Source: an uncultured Collinsella sp.
GTDB taxonomy: Bacteria > Actinomycetota > Coriobacteriia > Coriobacteriales > Coriobacteriaceae
NCBI GenBank assembly: GCA_900752015.1
Contig: CAADTZ010000019.1
Coordinates: 1 to 64,000, forward strand
Reading direction: 5' to 3'
Length of the DNA stretch: 64,000 nt
The translations under genes and the position numbers were made by a program. The notes under the pieces were generated by a model. That model searched no databases and had not been told where the DNA came from. It saw only the letters and a program-made list of their open reading frames with translations. Below are positions 37,005 to 44,841 of the stretch, piece by piece; positions within the stretch are counted from its first letter, which is position 1, and every line of letters starts with the position of its first letter.

Positions 37005-37148
37005 ATGATGTACGGAGCAGGGCAAGTGCGTGAGCCGCGGTCGTTGGGAAGGCGCATGGGCGATTCCGTGATCGCTGCCGTGTGCACGGGATTGATGGCG
37101 GTACTTTGCATTGCGATGCTGTGGGCCATGTCGCATGTGGGACAATAG
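37005..37148 (+). CDS. Single-helix small membrane protein (about 47 aa)
   Basis: A short frame with a strong AAGGAGG four bases before ATG 37005; a second ATG at 37008 is equally possible. The product has a basic N-terminus (REPRSLGRRMGD) and one hydrophobic helix at about 22-42. No family is recognised. It lies 63 bp upstream of rsmJ on the same strand. The ribosome-binding site and membrane-helix profile support a real gene; the function is unknown. Confidence 0.55.
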   Translation: MMYGAGQVREPRSLGRRMGDSVIAAVCTGLMAVLCIAMLWAMSHVGQ

Positions 37149-37211
37149 CGGACGGTTGGGTGCTGACATAAACGGCGCTCACGTATTCGTTTTGCTTGTT
37201 AAGGAGTGCCC

Positions 37212-37916
37212 ATGGGCGTCATCGATCCCTTTTCTGTTGCTCGGGCCGCGGGGCTTGAGCTGACCGGGAAGTCCGAGGGCCTCACGCTCACCGACGGCAC
37301 GATGGAGCTGCGAGCCGATTTTGCCCGCATGCTGCCACGACTCAAGCAAGGCCGTCTGCAGCAAGAGCTGTTGGTAAAGGCTGCGCGTGCAAAAGGCATC
37401 GAGCGCCCATGGGCGATTGATGCCACGGCAGGCTTTGGCGAGGATTCGCTGCTGTTGGCGGCCGCGGGCTTTACCGTCGATCTGTATGAGCAGGATTGCG
37501 TGATTGCGGCGCTCCTCAAGGATGCCTTGGATCGCGCGGCAGATGATCTGGCGCTTGCGGTTGCCGTGTCGCGTATGCGCTTACATGCGGGCGAGGACAG
37601 CATTGCTGGTCTTCGTCATACAGCTGAGCTGATCGGGCAGGGCGAGCTTGCCGCTCCCGACGTGGTGTATCTGGACCCCATGTTTCCCGGGCGCACCAAG
37701 AGCGCGGCGGTTAAAAAGAAGTTCCAACTCTTGCACCATCTGGAACAGCCGTGCGCCGATGAGGAGACGCTAGTCGAAGCTGCGCTTGCGGTGCATCCGC
37801 GCAAGGTGGTTATCAAGCGACCGGTGAAGGGGCCACTGCTTGCCGGCGTTAAGCCGAGCTATCAACTTGCGGGCAAGGCCGTTCGTTACGATGTTTTGGT
37901 GCCGCCGCGCCCGTAG
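37212..37916 (+). CDS. rsmJ: 16S rRNA (guanine-1516-N2)-methyltransferase-like protein
   Basis: A 234-residue AdoMet methyltransferase. The RsmJ pattern is clear: GLTLTDGTMELRADFARMLP, the AdoMet loop AIDATAGFGEDSLLLAAAG, YLDPMFPGRTKSAAVKKKFQ (DPMFP catalytic motif) and VVIKRPVKGP. RsmJ methylates G1516 in helix 45 of 16S rRNA. ATG 37212 has AAGGAG five bases upstream. Confidence 0.88.
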   Translation: MGVIDPFSVARAAGLELTGKSEGLTLTDGTMELRADFARMLPRLKQGRLQQELLVKAARAKGIERPWAIDATAGFGEDSLLLAAAGFTVDLYEQDCVIAALLKDALDRAADDLALAVAVSRMRLHAGEDSIAGLRHTAELIGQGELAAPDVVYLDPMFPGRTKSAAVKKKFQLLHHLEQPCADEETLVEAALAVHPRKVVIKRPVKGPLLAGVKPSYQLAGKAVRYDVLVPPRP

Positions 37917-37964
37917 CTTGCGCGCGATAGTTGGCGCTCCGTCAGTGCCGTGCCGAAGCGGCGC

Positions 37965-38261
37965 CTATTTCCAAGGGTGCGACGTCAGGTGCCATCCGCC
38001 GCAGTATTCGCATTTGTAGCAGGCCAAACCACGCCGCCCGCGGTTTTCGCATTCGGCCATAACGGCCTCGGCCTCGGCGCGCGTGTCGTAACGGTTTTTG
38101 CGTTCGCACGACTTGTAGCGCCAGGCCTCATCGCGCTCGGCGTCCAGGGCGTCGCGGCGCTCGTCCTCGCGTGCAAACAGGTCGCTCATATCGCCGCCGG
38201 TAGCAGCGCCCAAAAACTCGCTTTTGGCCTTTGACCAGGCGGATCGTTTTTTGCTCCCCAT
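37965..38261 (-). CDS. Small zinc-ribbon-like hypothetical protein
   Basis: A 98-residue basic, charged protein whose C-terminus carries YKCEYCGGWHLTSHP, a C-x2-C plus His arrangement that could be half of a zinc site with the earlier CERKNRYDT or CENRG cysteines. The middle is a charged helix (LFAREDERRDALDAERDEAW). ATG 38261 is preceded by GGAGAGGGCG at a long spacing; ATG 38294 is an alternative with a poorer site. A short inverted repeat (38285-38316) lies in its promoter, shared with the divergent GNAT gene. Function unknown. Confidence 0.65.
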   Translation of the reverse strand: MGSKKRSAWSKAKSEFLGAATGGDMSDLFAREDERRDALDAERDEAWRYKSCERKNRYDTRAEAEAVMAECENRGRRGLACYKCEYCGGWHLTSHPWK

Positions 38262-38284
38262 CTGCTTCGCGCCCTCTCCAAACG

Positions 38285-38316
38285 TTGGTATCATTGCTCA
38301 ATCAAAGTGATACCAA
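38285..38316. promoter_or_regulatory. Inverted repeat between divergent genes
   Basis: TTGGTATCA-N14-TGATACCAA, a perfect 9-bp inverted repeat in the narrow gap between the zinc-ribbon protein and the GNAT gene. Spacing and position fit an operator or overlapping divergent promoters. Confidence 0.5.
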
Positions 38317-38337
38317 TAAACGTGAGGTCGCCGCGTG

Positions 38338-38826
38338 ATGATCAGAAAAACCCTCGATACCGACATTCCCGCCGTCATGGCTATCTACGGCGCTGCCCGC
38401 GCCTTTATGCGCGCGCATGGCAACGCCACGCAATGGCCCGAGGGCACGCCTTCGGCCGAGCAGCTGGCTGCCGATATCGCCGCCGGTGGCAGCTATGTGT
38501 GCGAAGTCGACGGCCGCGTGGTGGCGACGTTTGCCTTTTTACCGGGCCCGGACGAGTGCTATGACGTAATTGAGGACGGGCAATGGCGTAGCGACACTCC
38601 ATACGCCGTGCTGCACCGTGTGGCGTCCGATGGCACCGTGCACGGTATCGCGGCTGCGATGTTTGCCTTTGCCAAGGAGCGCGCCGACCACCTGCGCATT
38701 GATACGCATCAGGACAACCTGCCCATGCAGGGTGCCATCATAAAGGCCGGCTTTGAGCGCGCTGGTATCGTCTATGTGTCCGACGGCACGGCGCGTGTCG
38801 CGTTCGATTGGCTGCGCGAGGCGTAA
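38338..38826 (+). CDS. GNAT-family N-acetyltransferase
   Basis: A 162-residue GNAT fold. It starts IRKTLDTDIPAVMAIYGAAR, has a central sheet with CEVDGRVVATFAFL, and the acetyl-CoA region VHGIAAAMFAFAKERAD then DTHQDNLPMQGAIIKAGFER. It transfers an acetyl group from acetyl-CoA to an unknown amine. GTG 38335 and ATG 38338 are both possible. Single-gene unit. Confidence 0.88.
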   Translation: MIRKTLDTDIPAVMAIYGAARAFMRAHGNATQWPEGTPSAEQLAADIAAGGSYVCEVDGRVVATFAFLPGPDECYDVIEDGQWRSDTPYAVLHRVASDGTVHGIAAAMFAFAKERADHLRIDTHQDNLPMQGAIIKAGFERAGIVYVSDGTARVAFDWLREA

Positions 38827-38853
38827 GAGCGACGCCTCATATCAATAATTCAT

Positions 38854-38892
38854 GCGAACGAAACTGGCCCAGGTGGGGTCATTTTCGTTCGC
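38854..38892. repeat. Inverted repeat after GNAT gene
   Basis: GCGAACGAAA (38854-38863) and TTTCGTTCGC (38883-38892) form a perfect 10-bp stem with a 19-base loop containing TGGCCCA. No T-tract. Confidence 0.6.
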
Positions 38893-38904
38893 TGTGCTGA
38901 TTTG

Positions 38905-39006
38905 CAAGCCGGCTTTCGCAAGGCGCGAACCTACGAAAATCGCCGCGCGGCAACGCGGAGCGATGAGCTCGGTCGGGGGATAGGGCCCGCTTCGCCCGCC
39001 GGCTCG
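38905..39006 (+). promoter_or_regulatory. Candidate structured leader before Tet(M)-like GTPase
   Basis: A 100-base GC-rich segment with nested pairing. AGCCGGC (38907-38913) and GCCGGCT (38998-39004) close it, and ATCGCCGCG (38939-38947) pairs imperfectly with CGCGGAGCGAT (38954-38964) inside. It ends 75 bp before the GTPase start and just before a TTGTATCAT box. It matches no RNA family I recognise; the strand and function are guesses. Confidence 0.25.
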
Positions 39007-39079
39007 TAAATTGTATCATCCAGTGTGGAACGAGGACGCCCGTTGCCGCGTGCGATGGGCTTGTAATAAGAGGAGAGCC

Positions 39080-41083
39080 ATGTCGAAGCAGGCAGTCGTT
39101 GGAATCTTGGCGCATGTCGATGCCGGCAAGACCACGTTGGCCGAGGCCATGTTGTTCAACGCGGGTCGCATTCGCAAGCGCGGCCGCGTGGACGATGGCG
39201 ATTCGCATCTGGACACTAACGCGATCGAGCGCGAGCGCGGCATTACGATCTTCTCGTCTCAGGCCGTGCTCGACCACGGCGATACCCACGTCATGCTTGT
39301 GGATGCGCCCGGCCACGTCGATTTTTCGGCCGAGGCGGAGCGCACGCTGCGCGCGCTCGACTATGCGATTTTGGTTGTGGGCGCCAACGACGGCGTGCAG
39401 GGGCACACCGAAACCCTGTGGCGCCTGCTTGCGCGCTATGACATCCCGACGTTCATCTATATCAACAAAATCGATTTGGAGAATCCCGGCCGCGATGTTT
39501 TGCTGGCACAGCTCGGGCAGGGCCTTTCCGAAGGCTGCCTGGATGCCAACGAACTGCTGGCGGGTGGCGCCGTTCAGGAGGACGCTGCTGCGTTGGACGA
39601 AGCGGCGCTCGAGGAGTTTCTCGAGACGGGTGAGCTTTCCGTCGCGACGCTGTCGCGCATGGTTGCCGAGCGCAAGCTCTTTCCCTGCTTTGCCGGCTCG
39701 GCGCTCAAGGACCAAGGCGTGGACGAGCTGTTGGATGGTATATGCGCGCTGATGCGCGAACAGGCATGGCGCCCGGAGTTTGCCGCGCGCGTCTACCGCG
39801 TGAGCCGCGGAAATCGCGGCGAGCGCTTGGCATGGGTTAAAGTGACCGGCGGCACGCTGCATGCCAAGCAGATGATTGACGGACGTTCCGGTGCCGAGGC
39901 GTGGGAACAGAAGGTCGATCAGGTACGCATCTATAACGGCGAAAAGTATGAGCTTGCCCAAGAAGTTGCTGCTGGCGGTATTTGTGCCGTGACGGGTCTT
40001 GCGCACGTTCGCCCAGGGGACGCCCTGGGCGCGGAGCCTGCGGGCGATGCGCCCGTCATTGCGCCGGTCCTTACCTATACGGTGCTTCCGGGCGAACATG
40101 ATGTCCATACGGTGTTCAAAGCATTGACTGAGCTGGCGGACGAAGATCCCATGCTCGGCGTAAGCTGGAATACGCATCTGGAGCAGATTCACCTGCAGTT
40201 GATGGGCGCCGTGCAACTCGAGATCGTGCAGCGGGTGTTGGCCGATCGTTTTGGCCTTTCGGTTGCGTTTGAGTCTGGTGGCATTCTCTATAAGGAGACT
40301 ATTTCGCAGCCGGTCGAGGGCGTGGGCCACTTTGAGCCACTGCGCCACTATGCCGAGGTGCATCTGCGCCTGGAGCCGTTGCCGGCGGGCTCGGGCGTAC
40401 AGTTTGGCACCGTGACCTCGACCGACGAGCTCGATCTTAACTGGCAACGTCTGGCGCTCACCAACGCCATGGAGCGCGATCACCTGGGCGTGCTGACCGG
40501 CTCGCCCATCACCGATGTGCGCATTACGCTCACAGGCGGCCGCGCGCATGCCAAACACACCGAGGGCGGCGATTTTCGCCAGGCCACGTACCGCGCGATT
40601 CGCCAGGGGCTCATGCAGGCGCGTGAGGCCGGCGCGGCCGTGTTGCTGGAGCCGTGGTACCACTTTGAGCTCGAGGTGCCGGGGGAGTGCGTGGGTCGGG
40701 CGCTCTCGGATGCCACACGCATGGGTGCCGAGTACGAGCCACCGACGATGACGGGTGACCGAGCGAAGCTTGTGGGTCGCGTGCCGGCATCCGAGGTGCA
40801 GGATTACGCGCTGGAGGTGGCTGCCTACACGAGTGGTCGTGGGCATCTGTACCTGGAGTTCGCCGGCTATGCGGCTTGCCATGATGCCGAGCGCGTCATC
40901 GAGGCGGCCGCCTACGAGCCCGAGGCCGATCTGTCCAACACGCCCGACTCGGTCTTTTGCTCTCACGGCGCTGGCTACACCGTCAAGTGGTACGACGTAC
41001 CCGCCACGGCGCACGTAAAGATTGATCCCGCCACCTTCCGCCCCTGGCGAGCAGCAGACGCCGAGTTTTTCGGCCACATGTGA
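39080..41083 (+). CDS. Tet(M)/EF-G-like translational GTPase
   Basis: A 667-residue protein with the Tet(M) domain layout: G1 AHVDAGKTTLAEAML, switch I RERGIT, G3 DAPGHVDFSAE, G4 NKID, G5 GSALKDQG, and C-terminal domains with PLPAGSGVQF and GRVPASEVQDYALEVAAYTS (compare the equivalent ribosomal-protection segments). In domain IV the tip loop reads GRAHAKHTEGGDF and lacks the YSPVSTP-like loop of Tet(M), so tetracycline rescue is doubtful. ATG 39080 has AGGAGAG upstream. The stop codon lies inside a CAAAGGGACAG palindrome. Confidence 0.88.
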   Translation: MSKQAVVGILAHVDAGKTTLAEAMLFNAGRIRKRGRVDDGDSHLDTNAIERERGITIFSSQAVLDHGDTHVMLVDAPGHVDFSAEAERTLRALDYAILVVGANDGVQGHTETLWRLLARYDIPTFIYINKIDLENPGRDVLLAQLGQGLSEGCLDANELLAGGAVQEDAAALDEAALEEFLETGELSVATLSRMVAERKLFPCFAGSALKDQGVDELLDGICALMREQAWRPEFAARVYRVSRGNRGERLAWVKVTGGTLHAKQMIDGRSGAEAWEQKVDQVRIYNGEKYELAQEVAAGGICAVTGLAHVRPGDALGAEPAGDAPVIAPVLTYTVLPGEHDVHTVFKALTELADEDPMLGVSWNTHLEQIHLQLMGAVQLEIVQRVLADRFGLSVAFESGGILYKETISQPVEGVGHFEPLRHYAEVHLRLEPLPAGSGVQFGTVTSTDELDLNWQRLALTNAMERDHLGVLTGSPITDVRITLTGGRAHAKHTEGGDFRQATYRAIRQGLMQAREAGAAVLLEPWYHFELEVPGECVGRALSDATRMGAEYEPPTMTGDRAKLVGRVPASEVQDYALEVAAYTSGRGHLYLEFAGYAACHDAERVIEAAAYEPEADLSNTPDSVFCSHGAGYTVKWYDVPATAHVKIDPATFRPWRAADAEFFGHM

Positions 41084-41109
41084 CAAAGGGACAGCTCCTT
41101 TGTCACATG
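41078..41109. repeat. CAAAGGGACAG palindrome, copy 2 (contains stop codon)
   Basis: CATGTGACAAAGG and CCTTTGTCACATG form a 13-bp stem around a GACAGCT-type loop. The TGA stop of the GTPase gene (41081-41083) is within the left arm. Confidence 0.88.
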
Positions 41110-41114
41110 CTATT

Positions 41115-41141
41115 GGTATAACTCGGTATAAGTTGGTATAA
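41115..41141 (+). promoter_or_regulatory. Three phased GGTATAA repeats (iteron-like)
   Basis: GGTATAA occurs at 41115, 41125 and 41135, an exact 10-bp period that puts all copies on one face of the helix. It ends 36 bp before the AAA+ ATPase ATG. The same segment could act as a promoter (TTGGTA, 18 bp, TATAAC). A regulator or the ATPase itself might bind it. Confidence 0.6.
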
Positions 41142-41176
41142 CTATTGCCAGGGTTTGCCAATCCGAGGAGGCCGAC

Positions 41177-42295
41177 ATGAATCCAAATCCCTTTAAGCCC
41201 ACGGCTGGCAAGCGGCCTCCGATACTCATCGGCCGCGAGTCGGTCATCGAAGATTTTGAGGAAGGACTCGACAACGGCGCCGGAGCGCCGGGTAGGCTCA
41301 TGCTCATTACGGGAAACCGCGGCTGCGGCAAAACGGTTCTCCTGCGGGAGCTGCAACGTCTAGCCAATGAGCGCGGATGGGCGGTTATCTCCGATTCCGC
41401 TTCGCTTGGCTTATGCGACCGCTTAGCCGACGCGCTTCGCTCGAATAAACCCGTTGTGACGTCAATGGAGTTCGGTCCATCGTTTGGCCGGATGTCGGTC
41501 GAGGCGGCGCGAGCAAAGGGCGAGACGTTACGAGGGCTGGTCAACGAGCGCCTCAAGAAGCTCGGTCCAGGCAAGGGCATACTGTTTGCGATTGACGAGG
41601 CGCAGTCTGCGTCTATCGAGGAGCTGGCGGCTCTTGCCGTTCTCTATCAGCAAGTGCTCGGAGATCAGGATGCTACGGGATTGCCCGATAGCGACCAGCG
41701 CGGTCTTGCGCTGGTGTTCGCTGGATTGCCCAGCATGGTTGATGACTTGCTCGAAGAGCCGAGCGTGACGTTTTTGCGCCGTGCCCAGCAGCGTACGCTG
41801 GGGGCGATTTCTTTGCCCAAGGTGCGCGATTCATATATCCAGACGGTCAAAGACGCTGGTCTTTACGTTGGTGCGGAGACAGCGGACCTTGCGGCACACA
41901 AGAGCATGGGATATCCCTATATGGTTCAGCTGGTGGGCTATTACATGTGGCGCTCTGCTGTCCGGCGTGGCTCGCGGGTCATTGAAGAATGCGATGTTGA
42001 GGCTGGGCACGCGGATGCCATCTCCGAGTTCTATGAAGCAGTCGACGCTCCCTTGTATTACGGGTTGCGCAGTCCGCAGCGCCTATTTATCGAGGCCATG
42101 GCGGCTGACGGGGGCAAGCCGACGCGCATGGCGGATATTATTGAGCGTTGCGATCGCACCCAGAGCTGGGCGAGTAAATATCGCGCAAGCCTAATTCGCG
42201 AGCGCGTCATCGAAGCTGCCGGATACGGCCTCGTCCGGTTTACCGTGCCCATGCTGGGCGCGTACATTCGCGATCGAGTTTTATGGCATGAGTAG
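41177..42295 (+). CDS. Orc1/Cdc6-like AAA+ ATPase with C-terminal winged helix
   Basis: A 372-residue protein: an N-terminal segment IGRESVIEDFEEGL, Walker A TGNRGCGKTVLL, Walker B ILFAIDEAQSAS, sensor-1-like ALVFAGLPSM, LRRAQQRTLGAI, a lid (GYPYMVQLVGYYMWR), then a winged-helix-like end (about 300-372; TRMADIIERCDRTQSWASKY). The layout is that of AAA_16/Orc-like ATPases found singly in many Actinobacteria. GAGGAGG lies five bases before ATG 41177. It overlaps the UvrA-like gene by 8 bp, implying a joint function, perhaps DNA binding or remodelling (inference). Confidence 0.82.
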   Translation: MNPNPFKPTAGKRPPILIGRESVIEDFEEGLDNGAGAPGRLMLITGNRGCGKTVLLRELQRLANERGWAVISDSASLGLCDRLADALRSNKPVVTSMEFGPSFGRMSVEAARAKGETLRGLVNERLKKLGPGKGILFAIDEAQSASIEELAALAVLYQQVLGDQDATGLPDSDQRGLALVFAGLPSMVDDLLEEPSVTFLRRAQQRTLGAISLPKVRDSYIQTVKDAGLYVGAETADLAAHKSMGYPYMVQLVGYYMWRSAVRRGSRVIEECDVEAGHADAISEFYEAVDAPLYYGLRSPQRLFIEAMAADGGKPTRMADIIERCDRTQSWASKYRASLIRERVIEAAGYGLVRFTVPMLGAYIRDRVLWHE

Positions 42296-44801
42296 GGTGA
42301 TAAAGGTGACGGAACAGAAGATGAGCCCGCAGGCTATCGAGGTGCGTGGCGCGCGCGTCCATAACCTCAAGGACATCGATATCGATATTCCGCTGGGAAA
42401 GCTCGTGGGTATTGCCGGCGTGTCGGGCTCGGGCAAGAGTTCGCTGGCGCTGGGGGTTCTTTATGCTGAGGGCTCGCGTCGCTACTTGGAAGCACTCAGC
42501 ACCTATACTCGCCGTCGCCTAACACAGGCCGAACACGCCCAGGTGGACGAGGTACTGCACGTGCCGGCGGCGCTCGCGCTGCACCAGCGCCCGAGCGTGC
42601 CGGGCGTGCGTTCCACCTTTGGTACCATGACCGAGCTCAACAACAGCCTGCGTCTGCTCTTTAGCCGTTGCGCCCATCACGTGTGCCCGCATTGCGGGGC
42701 ACGCGTGGAGCCGAGTCTTAACGTGGCTGCGGGCCTGTCGCTCACGTGTCCGACATGCGGCCGCGAGTTCTACGCGCCGAGTGCCGAGGATTTGGCTTTC
42801 AATAGCGGCGGTGCGTGCCCTACCTGCGGCGGTACCGGTGTCATGCGCGAGGTGGACGAGGCGAGCCTGGTGCCCGATGAGTCAAAGACCATCAACGAGG
42901 GCGCAGTACTTCCCTGGGGCACGCTCATGTGGGATCTGATGAAGCAGGTGGCTGGCGAGATGGGCGTGCGCACCGACGTGCCGTTTAACCAGCTCACGCC
43001 TCAAGAGCGTGATATCGTGTTCCACGGCCCGGCGGTTAAGAAACACATTCTCTACGTTCCCAAAAACGGCGAGGGAGCCACGCCGCTCGACTTCACCTAT
43101 TACAACGCCGTCTATACCGTCGAGAATGCGCTCGCCAAGGTTAAGGACGACAAGGGGCTCAAGCGCGTTGCGCGCTTTCTGCGCGAGGGGCCATGCCGCG
43201 ACTGTGGCGGCACGCGTCTCTCCGAGGCTGCGCGCCAGCCCCAAGTGCGCGGTATCAATCTGGCGCAGGCCGCGGCCATGACGCTGGGTGAGGCGATTGA
43301 GTGGGTGCGCGGGGTGCCCGTATCCTTGCCGCCCGAGATGCGGCCCATGGCGACGGATATATGCGATTCGTTTTTGAGTGCGGCCCGTCGTCTGGTCGAC
43401 CTGGGCCTCGATTATCTTTCGCTCGATCGCGCCGGCGCCACGCTCTCCACGGGTGAGCGCCAGCGCGTGCAGCTTGCTCGCGTGGTGCGCAACCGATCGA
43501 CAGGCGTGCTTTATGTGCTGGACGAGCCTTCGATTGGCTTGCATCCTGCCAATGTCGACGGCCTGGTTGGCGTGATGCGCGACCTGGTAGGCGACGGCAA
43601 CACCGTGGTTGTTGTCGACCACGATACACGCGTACTAGTGGAAGCCGACTATCTGGTCGAGATGGGCCCCGTTGCCGGATCGGGCGGCGGTAATGTGATT
43701 GCCGCTGGTACGGTGGACGAGGTCGAACAATCGCAGGGCAGCCGTATCGCGCCGTTTTTGCGTGCAGAGTCCAAGCGCTTGCGTCCGCAGGTGACTGACG
43801 AGGAAATGTTCGACCAGGGCCACATCCGCATGGCAACCGATACCATCCATACCGTCAAACCGCTCGAAGTCGATATCCCGCGCGGCCGCTTGGTCGCGGT
43901 TACGGGCGTTTCGGGTTCGGGCAAGACGACGCTGGTGCTCGAGACGCTCATCCCGGCACTCAAGGCGCAGGCAGCCGGCGAGCGCCTGCCGGGGCACGTG
44001 CGTTGGGTCGATGCCGAGGGCATTGCCCGCGCAAATCTGATTGACGCTACGCCTATCGGCGCCAATGTGCGCTCGACGGTGGCAACCTATGCCGACATCC
44101 ATGACGAGCTGCGTCGCGCCTTCGCCCGAACGCCCGAGGCCAAGGCGGCCGGCTACAAGGCGGGCGCCTTTAGCTACAACACTGGCACCTTGCGCTGCCC
44201 TACGTGTGACGGCACGGGCTCGATATCACTCGACGTGCAGTTTTTGCCCGATGTCGAGATCGTTTGCCCGGCATGTCGCGGCTCGCGTTATGCAGACGCG
44301 GCTTCGCGTATCCATCGCGAGGGCAAGGACGGGAGCTTGCTTACGTTGCCGCAGCTCATGGATATGAGTGTGGACGAGGCCCTCGACGCCACGGTGGGAC
44401 TTAAGAAAGTTCAGGCGCGCTTGCAGACCTTGCACAACTTGGGTCTGGGCTATCTTACACTTGGCGAGCCCACACCGGCGCTCTCGGGCGGCGAGGCGCA
44501 GCGTCTTAAGCTTGCGAGCGAGATGGGCCGCGTGCAGGATGATGCCGTGTTCGTATTTGACGAGCCCACGATTGGCCTGCATCCGCTCGATGTTCAGGTA
44601 CTGCTGAGTGTGTTCGACGGCCTTGTTGCCAAGGGCGCTACGGTTGTCGTGATCGAGCACGACCTCGACCTTATCCGTAACGCCGATTATGTAATCGACA
44701 TGGGCCCGGGCGGTGGCGACGCCGGCGGGCAAATTGTCTGCGCCGGTACGCCGGGCGACATCGCGGCCTGCTCCAAGAGCATTACCGGTCGCTACCTATA
44801 G
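42288..44801 (+). CDS. UvrA-like ABC ATPase (short, UvrA2-type)
   Basis: About 837 residues with two ABC cassettes. First: Walker A GVSGSGKSSLALGVLYAEGS, zinc-type CPHC/CPTC pair, FNSGGACPTCGGTG, signature LSTGERQRVQLARV, Walker B LYVLDEPSIGLHP. Second: Walker A GVSGSGKTTLVLE, CPTCDGTG/CPACRGSRY, signature LSGGEAQRLKLASE, Walker B VFVFDEPTIGLHP. It is about 100 residues shorter than UvrA of nucleotide-excision repair, so it is more like UvrA2/DrrC-type paralogs linked to drug tolerance. ATG 42288 lacks a good ribosome-binding site and may be translated by coupling; GTG 42306 or ATG 42321 are alternatives. Confidence 0.88.
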   Translation: MSRVIKVTEQKMSPQAIEVRGARVHNLKDIDIDIPLGKLVGIAGVSGSGKSSLALGVLYAEGSRRYLEALSTYTRRRLTQAEHAQVDEVLHVPAALALHQRPSVPGVRSTFGTMTELNNSLRLLFSRCAHHVCPHCGARVEPSLNVAAGLSLTCPTCGREFYAPSAEDLAFNSGGACPTCGGTGVMREVDEASLVPDESKTINEGAVLPWGTLMWDLMKQVAGEMGVRTDVPFNQLTPQERDIVFHGPAVKKHILYVPKNGEGATPLDFTYYNAVYTVENALAKVKDDKGLKRVARFLREGPCRDCGGTRLSEAARQPQVRGINLAQAAAMTLGEAIEWVRGVPVSLPPEMRPMATDICDSFLSAARRLVDLGLDYLSLDRAGATLSTGERQRVQLARVVRNRSTGVLYVLDEPSIGLHPANVDGLVGVMRDLVGDGNTVVVVDHDTRVLVEADYLVEMGPVAGSGGGNVIAAGTVDEVEQSQGSRIAPFLRAESKRLRPQVTDEEMFDQGHIRMATDTIHTVKPLEVDIPRGRLVAVTGVSGSGKTTLVLETLIPALKAQAAGERLPGHVRWVDAEGIARANLIDATPIGANVRSTVATYADIHDELRRAFARTPEAKAAGYKAGAFSYNTGTLRCPTCDGTGSISLDVQFLPDVEIVCPACRGSRYADAASRIHREGKDGSLLTLPQLMDMSVDEALDATVGLKKVQARLQTLHNLGLGYLTLGEPTPALSGGEAQRLKLASEMGRVQDDAVFVFDEPTIGLHPLDVQVLLSVFDGLVAKGATVVVIEHDLDLIRNADYVIDMGPGGGDAGGQIVCAGTPGDIAACSKSITGRYL

Positions 44802-44802
44802 A

Positions 44803-44837
44803 CAATGAGGCAAAGGGACAGCCCCTTTGCCTCATTG
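44803..44837. repeat. CAAAGGGACAG palindrome, copy 3
   Basis: Perfect 15-bp stem CAATGAGGCAAAGGG / CCCTTTGCCTCATTG around ACAGC, squeezed between the convergent stops of the UvrA-like and second AAA+ genes. It could end transcription from both sides. Confidence 0.9.
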
Positions 44838-44841
44838 ATGC

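Noticed and set aside
38905..39006. SRP RNA, RNase P or tmRNA
   Set aside because: The GC-rich structured segment lacks the conserved motifs of these RNAs and is too short for RNase P or tmRNA.
39080..41083. Calling the GTPase a tetracycline-resistance gene
   Set aside because: The domain-IV tip loop needed for drug release in Tet(M) is not conserved.
38879..41356. 825-codon open frame on the minus strand
   Set aside because: It is the antisense of the Tet(M)-like GTPase gene; GC-rich codon bias leaves the opposite frame open. No domain, and low-complexity His/Arg composition.
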